From positions 1 to 64,000 of the forward strand of contig NZ_WIAO01000002.1 in assembly GCF_009451885.1 (NCBI RefSeq): a stretch of 64,000 nucleotides of DNA, in the 5' to 3' direction. Below the pieces are notes generated by a model. The model ran no database searches, was not told the DNA's origin, and saw only the letters and a list, made by a program, of their open reading frames with translations. Position 1 is the stretch's first letter. Each line of letters starts with the position of its first letter. Origin of the DNA: Glycomyces albidus (GTDB lineage: Bacteria; Actinomycetota; Actinomycetes; Mycobacteriales; Micromonosporaceae). This document shows, in pieces, positions 1 through 6,797 of the stretch. The translations under genes and the position numbers were made by a program.

Positions 1-2
1 GG

Positions 3-26
3 CCCCACCCCATGGAGGGGGTGGGG
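3..26. terminator. GC-rich hairpin at the window edge
   Basis: Arms CCCCACCCC (3-11) and GGGGTGGGG (18-26) enclose a 6-base loop. It is probably the terminator of a gene lying left of the window. It ends seven bases before the left edge of the duplicated block. No T-tract is visible. Confidence 0.4.
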
Positions 27-32
27 AGGTGA

Positions 33-1756
33 TCGGGCGGGGGATCGACCGGTCGGGATCACCCCGCCGGCGGCAGTGCTCCAACGAGGCACAAGTCCGG
101 CAAGGCCATGGGAGACGACACTGACACAAGCACGACGGGCATGATCGGCACTCGCCTCGCGCCAGGGTCTGGCACGGGCATCGCCGGTAACCGACCGATG
201 TCGCTGCTGCCCTTCACAACTCAATAGGGGATGCACCAACAAGCGCCGCAGGGTGCGCGCAGAGTGGATGCGCGCCGGGTGGATGCGAGCAGGGCTGCGC
301 CGGGTCTGGTGCGAGGCCGGGGCGGTGATTCGCGCGAGCGTGCGCTCAGGCCGCACCGGATCGCCACAGGTGCTGAAGCGACCGGGACCCAGAGCAATTG
401 GGGCCGGCGTTGCCGCAGTGCGTTTGTGGCTGGTGAGTCGGCGTCCGCCGGGGTCGGCGCGGGTGCAGCTGAGCTGGACGGGTCGCGGATCCCGGCCGAA
501 ACGGGTCTGGGTCGGTGCGGAAGCTGGTGCGCGAGCGTGCGCTGAAGTGCTGAGACCGAACCGCCGCGCCTGCCGAAGCGGCAGGGACGGAGCGGGATCG
601 GTCCCGCGCCTCCCGAGTGCGCTGGGGCCAGGCGGCCGTGGTTCACAGGGACCACCCGAGGCGAGGGGCGATCGGAGCGATCGCCGCTCGCCAGTGCTGG
701 CCGGTTCGGCGTCAGACTCGCTGCACGGACGCGGAACGCCAGGCGACACCAGTGCAGCGGACGAGTTGCGGGGATGACGAACGCGCGGGCCTGCCGTGAG
801 GCGTTGCACGCTGCTCTGGCGCGATGTGAAGCGGTGCCGAGCAGTCAATGCCGAGCAAGGATTGCCGGGCCCGGTCACCTCGGGCCAGATCCGGCCAGGG
901 CGCAAAGCGTGATCGTGCCAGCGGCGGACCGAACTCCGTTCGCAGGCGACCGCATCGCGGCCGGCCGAAGCGGACCCGGCCGCGGCAACGCTTCCGGGTG
1001 CGGGCGGCTCTCTCCGTCATCGGTGCTGTTGTGGACCTGTGATGGATCGGGACCAGAGTCCTGGAGCGCACCGCAACCGCACACGCATCCGGTCGTCGCC
1101 GCCCGATCGAACACCGGCACCGACGAGACCAGGGGTTGACCGGGCACCGGTTCACAGGCCGTGGATGGGGTTGGGCGCCGGCCGAAGCAGTGCCCGGCCA
1201 CAGCGACGCGCCTTCGTCACGTGCGGCTGAACCCGTCGTCGGTGCCCGTGCGGACTTGGTACGGATCGCGACTCGAGGCTCGGAGCGCGTGCCCGCAGCC
1301 GCGCACGTACCCGGTCGTCGCCGTCCGAGCGGACACCGGCCACGACCGGACACTGCCACGGCAACGCCACACCTACAGGGCATGTCCGTGCTCCCGTTCG
1401 CACGCAATTGATGCAGTTACGCCGGCCCAGCCAGACCCGGCCACGGCAACCCGCCTCCGGTGCGTGCGGCTCGCTCCGTCATCGGTGCTTTTGGGGACCT
1501 GTTTTGGATCGGGACCCGAGCCCCGGCGTGCACCCGCATCACGCACCCACCTGCTCGTCGCCGCCTGATCGAACACCGGCCCCGACGCGACCCGATACGA
1601 CGAACTCGTCGTCGGCTACCTCGCTACCACCGTCCACGTCGCCAGCCTCAGCAACTGACTCCACGACATCTCGACAGGGCCTGGCCTGGCTTGGCCTGGC
1701 CCCCTTGGCAACCGGGGTCCATCCCCGAGGGTCCGGGCGACGGTCGGCGTGCCCCG
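33..1756. other. 1.7 kb region without convincing genes, copy 1
   Basis: Open frames exist on both strands but overlap one another, are rich in Arg, Pro and Ala, show no recognisable domain, and lack ribosome-binding sites. Several frames encode the same degenerate motif in different phases, as expected for non-coding repeats. The first bases hold an imperfect palindrome (about 34-74) centred on the perfect CGACCGGTCG at 46-55. The last 80 bases hold short CCTGG-type repeats (about 1676-1712). It may be a decayed gene region or an intergenic repeat cluster. Confidence 0.6.
975..1588. repeat. Three degenerate ~155 bp repeats, copy 1
   Basis: Related blocks lie at about 975-1126, 1193-1348 and 1436-1588, spaced 218 and 243 bp. 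All open with CCCGGCC followed by a CGGCAACGC-like stretch, and carry a GTCGTCGCCG motif before an ACACCGGC end. R1 and R3 are closest. R1 and R2 are also preceded by GCCGGCCGAAGC-like sequence. Their phases differ, which argues against a repeat-containing protein. Confidence 0.65.
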
Positions 1757-2650
1757 TCATTGCGGGGCCAGCACTTGGCTCCTGAAGGTGATCGGGGTCG
1801 TTCCCGTCCGCTGGGCGAAGAACTTGTTGAAGTTCGTCGGGCTCGAGAAGCCGAGGCGTTCGCCGATGCGGGCGGCCGGGATCGGGGAGCAGGCGAGCAT
1901 CCGCTTGGCCTCCAGCACCACCCGCCGGTCGATGAACTCCTTCGCGGGCATCCCGACCGCCGCGATCGTGGCGCGCGAGAGCGTCCTGGGGGAGCAGGCG
2001 AGGGCCTCGGCATAGTCGCTGAGCGTGCGCGTGTTCGCGAAGTCGCGCTCCACCGCGTCGCGGAAGGCCAGATACACCTCGCCCTGCTCGGGGCCGGCGG
2101 GCACGCCCGGCAGGCTCGCGATGCGCAGCACGAGGACCGCGAGCAGGTGCCGCAGCACCTGCCGGCGCGTGTCGGGCGCGAGCCGGTCGGCCGAGTGCTC
2201 CCACTGGAGCTGCGTGGTCGCCGCGCGCAACAGCGCGTGGTCCTCGGCCGCGGGGGAGCGGAGCACCGGCGCGTGCGGGTCGTCCGCGCACACGCCGATC
2301 GCGGTGTCGGGGTCGAGGCAACCGGTCGTGAACCGGATGACGGTGCCCTCGGCGCGGTCGAGGTCGCCCCACTGCTGCACCTGTCCGGGCCGCGCCCACA
2401 GCCACTGCCCCGGGGCGACGGCGTGCTCGCGGAAGTCGACGGCGTGCCGCAGCGCGCCGGAGGTGAGCGTGATGAGGCAGTGCCGGTCGGGCCTGAAGGG
2501 CTGCGAGCGGCCGGCGCCGCCGGCGCGCAGCCGCGAGATCGTGACGATCTCGAGCGACGGGGCCGGGGCACCGAACGAGTCGGCGGGGCACTCCGCGGTG
2601 GTCGGGAATGCGCGGCCCGTTATGTCATCTTGTCGTGTATTCACCAGCAT
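1757..2650 (-). CDS. AraC family transcriptional regulator, copy 1
   Basis: The 297-residue protein has an N-terminal cupin-like effector or oligomerisation region and a C-terminal AraC/XylS double helix-turn-helix of about 95 residues. The second HTH carries the family signature around IGERLGFSSPTNFNKFF. I chose ATG 2650; an in-frame ATG at 2701 would add 17 residues, and neither has a good ribosome-binding site. The gene is divergent from the adjacent DsbA-fold gene, with about 100 bp and a perfect palindrome between them, so it may control that gene. The effector is unknown. GC composition matches its neighbours. Confidence 0.85.
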   Translation of the reverse strand: MLVNTRQDDITGRAFPTTAECPADSFGAPAPSLEIVTISRLRAGGAGRSQPFRPDRHCLITLTSGALRHAVDFREHAVAPGQWLWARPGQVQQWGDLDRAEGTVIRFTTGCLDPDTAIGVCADDPHAPVLRSPAAEDHALLRAATTQLQWEHSADRLAPDTRRQVLRHLLAVLVLRIASLPGVPAGPEQGEVYLAFRDAVERDFANTRTLSDYAEALACSPRTLSRATIAAVGMPAKEFIDRRVVLEAKRMLACSPIPAARIGERLGFSSPTNFNKFFAQRTGTTPITFRSQVLAPQ

Positions 2651-2721
2651 CGAGCGGTACTTTATCCGTTTTTCCGGTCTCGCGAGGCGACTCCCGGCCA
2701 TCGGGACGCCCTGGGGACTAG

Positions 2722-2733
2722 TTCAAATTTGAA
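2722..2733. promoter_or_regulatory. Perfect 12-bp palindrome in the divergent araC/dsbA-like spacer, copy 1
   Basis: TTCAAATTTGAA lies directly before a TACGCT hexamer (2735-2740), which is 7 bases before ATG 2748. A protein bound here would block the putative -10 element. It is unusually AT-rich for this region. It could be an operator for the divergent regulator; that is inference. Confidence 0.5.
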
Positions 2734-2747
2734 GTACGCTGGTGCCC

Positions 2748-3395
2748 ATGACCGAATCCAAGACCGTAGACTTCTGGTTCGACCCCGCCTGCCCCTGGGC
2801 CTGGATGACCTCCCGCTGGATCATCGAGGCGTCCAAACTCCGCGACCTCGACGTGCGCTGGAACGTCATGAGCCTCTTCGTGCTCAACGAGCCGAACCTC
2901 GACGAGCTCCCCGAGTTCTACCAGGACCTCATGCCGAAGACCCTCCCCGCCGTCCGGGTGGCGACCGCCGTCGCCGAGCAGTACGACAACGAGACCCTCG
3001 GCCGCCTCTACACCGCCCTCGGCAACCGGATCCACCTCCGCAAGGAGAAGGACTCCGCGGTGTACATCGCCTCGGCCCTCGAGGCCGTCGGCCTTCCCGC
3101 CGAACTCGCCGGGGCCGCCAAGACCGAGGAATGGGACGAGGCCCTGCGCGCCTCGCACCAGCGCGGCATCGACCTGGTCGGCACCGACGTGGGGACCCCG
3201 GTCGTCGCGGTCGAGAACGACGAGGGCGTCAAGGTCGGCCTCTTCGGCCCGGTCGTGACCCCCGCCCCGCAGGGCGAGGCCGCGGCGAAGCTGTGGGACG
3301 GCGTCTACGCCGTGACCACGACGCCGGGCTTCTACGAGCTCAAGCGCTCGCGCACCGACGGCCCGAACTTCGACAACCTCGTCGACGACCTCTAG
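2748..3395 (+). CDS. DsbA-fold protein, Rv2466c (mycothiol-dependent nitroreductase) family, copy 1
   Basis: The 215-residue protein has a thioredoxin fold with a helical insertion. It aligns with Mycobacterium tuberculosis Rv2466c, a mycothiol-dependent oxidoreductase that activates nitro prodrugs, through DFWFDPACPW near the start, VGTDVGTPVV (cis-Pro loop) and the C-terminal ELKRSRT. The active-site motif is C15-P-W-A18 instead of CPWC, so the second cysteine is missing and a monothiol mechanism is expected. ATG 2748 is preferred to the upstream GTG 2742 because a TACGCT hexamer ends 7 bases before it and there is no Shine-Dalgarno sequence, which points to a leaderless mRNA. Cytoplasmic, no signal peptide. 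Confidence 0.88.
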   Translation: MTESKTVDFWFDPACPWAWMTSRWIIEASKLRDLDVRWNVMSLFVLNEPNLDELPEFYQDLMPKTLPAVRVATAVAEQYDNETLGRLYTALGNRIHLRKEKDSAVYIASALEAVGLPAELAGAAKTEEWDEALRASHQRGIDLVGTDVGTPVVAVENDEGVKVGLFGPVVTPAPQGEAAAKLWDGVYAVTTTPGFYELKRSRTDGPNFDNLVDDL

Positions 3396-3422
3396 GCCGC
3401 CCGGCGGACTCCTGTCCAAAGC

Positions 3423-3458
3423 GGAACGCCCGCAACGCGATCGCGTTGCGGGCGTTCC
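3423..3458. terminator. Bidirectional terminator, copy 1
   Basis: A perfect inverted repeat with 18-base arms (3423-3440 and 3441-3458) lies between the convergent DsbA-like and DUF3145 genes, 27 bases after one stop and 25 after the other. It probably serves both. Confidence 0.85.
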
Positions 3459-3483
3459 GTTCGTCGTTCGTCCGGCCTCGGGC

Positions 3484-3999
3484 CTAGCTGACCTGGGAGA
3501 GCCAGGACTGCTCGGTGCCGCCGGAGGACTGCCGGTACGGCGCGAGTTCGCGCTCCCAGTCCAGGCCGAGGAGCTGGTCCAGTCCGGAGCGGAGCGCCTC
3601 GGCGCTCGTGGTGGTCGCCAGGAGCGCGCGGATGCGGTCCTCGGCGATCATGATGTCGCCGCTGGCGCTCATCGCGGCGCGGTAGGCGCCGCGGCCGGGG
3701 ACGTGCATGATCCGCTCGCCGTCGACGCCCGCGCTCGGGTCCTCGGTGACCTCGAAGCGCAGCATCGGCCACTGCGCCAGGGCCTTCGCGAACTCGGCGC
3801 CCATGCCGGCGTAACCGGTCCAGGGGCGCTCGGCGCGCATGGTGCCCCGCTCGGCCTCCTGCGGGGACCAGCCCAGCTTCACCGTTCCCTGCCGCGAGGA
3901 GCCGCCGGAGCTCTCCAGGACACGCCCGATCGCCCACTCAACGTGCGGGCACACAGCCGGCGGGCTGGAGTGGATGTAGATCACGCCGCGTGTCTGCAT
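3484..3999 (-). CDS. DUF3145 family protein, copy 1
   Basis: The 171-residue cytoplasmic protein opens with MQTRGVIYIHSSPPAVCPHV, characteristic of the actinobacterial DUF3145 family, whose function is unknown. ATG 3999 is clearly the start: an AAGGAGGT ribosome-binding site lies six bases upstream, while the in-frame start further up has none. Later landmarks are LGWSPQEAERG and an acidic C-terminal half. It is transcribed alone from the spacer that also serves the small gene at 4394. Confidence 0.85.
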   Translation of the reverse strand: MQTRGVIYIHSSPPAVCPHVEWAIGRVLESSGGSSRQGTVKLGWSPQEAERGTMRAERPWTGYAGMGAEFAKALAQWPMLRFEVTEDPSAGVDGERIMHVPGRGAYRAAMSASGDIMIAEDRIRALLATTTSAEALRSGLDQLLGLDWERELAPYRQSSGGTEQSWLSQVS

Positions 4000-4393
4000 C
4001 GCGCACCTCCTTGGCAATCGGCGTATCTGAGTACTGGCTCACTCCTTGTGGTCATTTGGCTACGACGTGAAGTCGCCCAACGGGTATCGGCCGGGCCGAT
4101 GAAGGGATGAACTCGGACCCGGCGCGCTATTCCGCTCTGTTACATACTGACAGCTTCGAAAGCATCGCGCTAGGCTTAAACGGCTCCGGGCGCTCACTTT
4201 TTCGATCATTCGATGTGTCACACCTGGTGTATGTGCTAGTGGTCGCACGGCGCACCTGAGCTACACTTGCGCATGACCGGCATACTGTCGGTTTTCTTTT
4301 GTGGTCCAACCCAGGTTCAGTGCCAGTCCTTCGGCTGCTCTCTTCCTGCGTGAGGCCGAAAGTTCGTCTACACGACATGGTGAGGAGACCGGC
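4000..4393. other. 394-bp divergent intergenic region, copy 1
   Basis: This region is clearly AT-richer than its surroundings and lies between two divergent genes. TACACT at 4262-4267 is a plausible -10 for the rightward gene, giving a leader of about 120 bases. Leftward, the DUF3145 ribosome-binding site is at the boundary. I see no conserved RNA motif. Confidence 0.5.
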
Positions 4394-4738
4394 GTGGCAG
4401 CCAACACTTCCAAGACAGCACGCGCTTCCGTCAAGGCCGGCCAGGGCAAGGGCACCGCGGGCCTCAGCGTCCTCGGCGAGTTCAAGTACCTGATCCCGCT
4501 CAACGGCGGCAAGCACGTCTACCTGCGCAACCTGACCACCGGCAAGACCCTGCACCTCGCCACCGGCTCCGAGGCGTTCACCGAGGCCCTCAAGGGCCTG
4601 GCCGCCGCCGGCCACGGTGAGAAGCTCAAGGCCGAGATCGAGGGCCTCGCGGCCAAGCTCCCCGAGCAGGGCTGGGACACCACCCTCAAGAACCTCGAAG
4701 AGGCCGGCGTCTTCTCCGCCGAGGCCGTCGCCGCTTAG
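4394..4738 (+). CDS. Small conserved-looking hypothetical protein, copy 1
   Basis: A 114-residue protein rich in Ala, Lys, Leu and Gly, without signal peptide or membrane segment. GTG 4394 is chosen because GAGGAG lies six bases upstream; a longer frame starting at 4301 has no such site. The middle (residues about 35-60) looks like a small beta structure around LIPLNGGKHVYLRNL, and the rest like two or three helices ending in EAGVFSAEAVAA. I do not recognise a family. Good codon usage, a clear ribosome-binding site and a dedicated promoter region argue that it is real and perhaps well expressed. Confidence 0.7.
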   Translation: MAANTSKTARASVKAGQGKGTAGLSVLGEFKYLIPLNGGKHVYLRNLTTGKTLHLATGSEAFTEALKGLAAAGHGEKLKAEIEGLAAKLPEQGWDTTLKNLEEAGVFSAEAVAA

Positions 4739-4932
4739 GTTTCGCACCAGCGACAGCCGCGCTCCATGCCCCTCCGGGCGTGGGGCGCTTTTCTCATGCC
4801 CGCGGGAATTGGTCGATCAAATGTTCGACACCGCTTTTCGTCGGTCTTATCTGCAACTGCGGAATGCATTCCCCGATTGGGTACGCGGAGTGGAGCGGCT
4901 CACCCGATCGGCCGAACCGATCGGGCAATCGG

Positions 4933-6735
4933 TCAATCCCCGAGATCGCCGGTGCACACCGGTTCGGACATCGGCACCCGGTCCACCGACCAGAGCGCGC
5001 TCACCTGGAAGCAGTACTCCTGGTCCGGACTGAACCCGCCGGTCGTGAACTCGGTCTCGAGCGTGCCCTCGGTGTTGAGCGCCTCGGCCTTCTCGTCGCC
5101 CACGCGCTGCGCGAATACGATGTACCGCAACGTGTCCGTGGCGCCCTCGGGCGCGTCCCACGCGAGGGTCACCTCGCCCTCGTTCCACGACTCGATCGTC
5201 AGGCCCGTCGGCGCGCCCTGGCCGTCCGTGTTCGCCTGGTCGAGGTCGTCGCCGTCCTTGTTCGGCATGAGCAGCCACAGCCACAAGGTCATGACGAGTC
5301 CGAGCACGACCGAGATCGCCAGCCCCAGGTACACGTACCCCTTGAGGCTCCGCCCGTCCGCCTGCTTCGGCTGGGACGGCTTGGAGGGCTTGTACGCCTT
5401 GGTCTTGCGCTGCTTCGCGCCGTCCCGGCCGATCACCGGCGGCGCGAACACCTGCGGTTCGGGCTGCGCGGGCGCCGGCGGAGCCTGCTGCACCGCCCAC
5501 GGGGACGGCGGCGGCTGCATGCTCACCGGCGCCTGCGGCGGCGCCGAGTACGGCGCCACCGACGCCGGGGCGCCGGAGAACGGGGCCGCTGACATCGGTG
5601 CGCCCGAGAACGGCGCCGCCGAGACCGGCGGCGCCCCCGTCTGCCCGTTCAACTGCGCGTAGCGCGGATCGACCGCATGCCCGAGCTGCGCACCGAACCC
5701 GCCCGTGCCGCCGCCGGTCATCCCTCCGGCGGTCGAACCGAGCGTGTTCCCGTACTCCGAGTGCGGCATCGGCGGCACGACGGGCGCGAACGGGTCGAGC
5801 GGCACCCGCGTCCCCCGCGAGGCCACCTCGGGCCGGTAGACCGTCTCCTCGTTCGAGACGTCCCCGATCACCGACGGGGCCGGGGCCTTGCCGATCCCGC
5901 CGCCGTACATCCCGCGCTGGAGCTCCTCGGCGAACGCCTCGCACGAGGCCGGGCGCCGCGCCGGATCCCGCGAGAGGCTCCGCACGAGCAGGTTCTCGAG
6001 CCACTCGGGGACGTCGTCGCGGGGGATCTTCGGCGGGGGCGCGTCGGAGGTGACCCGCTGGCGGTGCGTGTCGGGGTCGGTGCCGCCCTCGGGGTTCGCG
6101 AACGGCGCGAACCCGGCGAGGAGGTGCCACATGCTGGACGCGAGGCTGAACAGGTCGCTCGCGGGCGTCTGGGCCTGCCGCAGCAGCGCCTCCGGCGACG
6201 CGTGGAGCGGGGTGAGTTTGTCGATCGCGGCCGTCGCGGCGAGGGCCGCCGGGGTCCGCGCGATCCCGAAGTCGGCGAGCGCCGGACCGTACTGGCCGCG
6301 GAGGATGTTCTGGGGCTTCACGTCCCGGTGCAGGATGTCCGCCTGGTGGGCGGCCTGGAGCGCCTGGCCGATCTTGACGCCGACGTCGATGACGTCGGGG
6401 ACCGGGAGCGGGCCGTTCGCCTTGAGGATCGCCGAGTACGAGCCGCCCTCGCAGTACTCCATGACGATGAACGGCTGCCCGGCGTCGGTGTGCCCGGTGT
6501 CGATGATCGAGACGATGTGCGGGTGGTTCGAGACCGCGACGGTCGCCTCGAGCTCCTTCTCGACCGAGTCGGCGGTGGTCATGTCGTCGTCGACGAGCAG
6601 GACCTTGACGGCCACGGTCCGGTCCAGCCGCTCCTGGACGGCGCGGTAGACGAACGCGGTCGACCCGTGCGCGACCATCTCGAAGTCGCGGAACCCGGGG
6701 ATGGCCGGATGGAAGGAAGGAGTGGGGAGGCTCAA
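4933..6735 (-). CDS. Membrane Ser/Thr protein kinase with extracytoplasmic FnIII-like domain, copy 1
   Basis: The 600-residue protein has an N-terminal Hanks-type kinase domain (about 15-275) with lysine K44 in VAVK, catalytic loop HRDVKPQN (136-143) and DFG (155-157). A Pro/Ala/Gly/Gln-rich linker of about 190 residues, with repeated SAAPFSGAP-like units, leads to one membrane helix (about 468-492) and an outside domain resembling fibronectin type III. Such architecture suggests a sensor kinase that reads an external or cell-wall signal. The start is TTG 6735 with GGAAGAGAG upstream, and it lies inside a long inverted repeat. It follows the otsB-GH15 gene by 62 bases in the same direction. 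Confidence 0.88.
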   Translation of the reverse strand: MSLPTPSFHPAIPGFRDFEMVAHGSTAFVYRAVQERLDRTVAVKVLLVDDDMTTADSVEKELEATVAVSNHPHIVSIIDTGHTDAGQPFIVMEYCEGGSYSAILKANGPLPVPDVIDVGVKIGQALQAAHQADILHRDVKPQNILRGQYGPALADFGIARTPAALAATAAIDKLTPLHASPEALLRQAQTPASDLFSLASSMWHLLAGFAPFANPEGGTDPDTHRQRVTSDAPPPKIPRDDVPEWLENLLVRSLSRDPARRPASCEAFAEELQRGMYGGGIGKAPAPSVIGDVSNEETVYRPEVASRGTRVPLDPFAPVVPPMPHSEYGNTLGSTAGGMTGGGTGGFGAQLGHAVDPRYAQLNGQTGAPPVSAAPFSGAPMSAAPFSGAPASVAPYSAPPQAPVSMQPPPSPWAVQQAPPAPAQPEPQVFAPPVIGRDGAKQRKTKAYKPSKPSQPKQADGRSLKGYVYLGLAISVVLGLVMTLWLWLLMPNKDGDDLDQANTDGQGAPTGLTIESWNEGEVTLAWDAPEGATDTLRYIVFAQRVGDEKAEALNTEGTLETEFTTGGFSPDQEYCFQVSALWSVDRVPMSEPVCTGDLGD

Positions 6736-6789
6736 GGCGGGGGCTCTCTTCCGGGGACGGTGATCCCGTCCAGATTAGCCCCCGCCTTG
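6733..6789. terminator. Hairpin after otsB-GH15 that includes the kinase start codon, copy 1
   Basis: Perfect 13-base arms (6733-6745 and 6777-6789) enclose an inner GGACGG/CCGTCC stem (6755-6760, 6766-6771). On the minus strand it lies just after the otsB-GH15 stop, as a terminator would, but its distal arm includes the TTG start of the kinase gene (6735) and the arms enclose its ribosome-binding site. Confidence 0.75.
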
Positions 6790-6797
6790 AAACCTTC

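Noticed and set aside
253-1411. Overlapping open frames of 60-230 codons on both strands in the first 1.7 kb
   Set aside because: Low-complexity Arg/Pro/Ala products, no ribosome-binding sites, no domains, and the same motif read in several phases.
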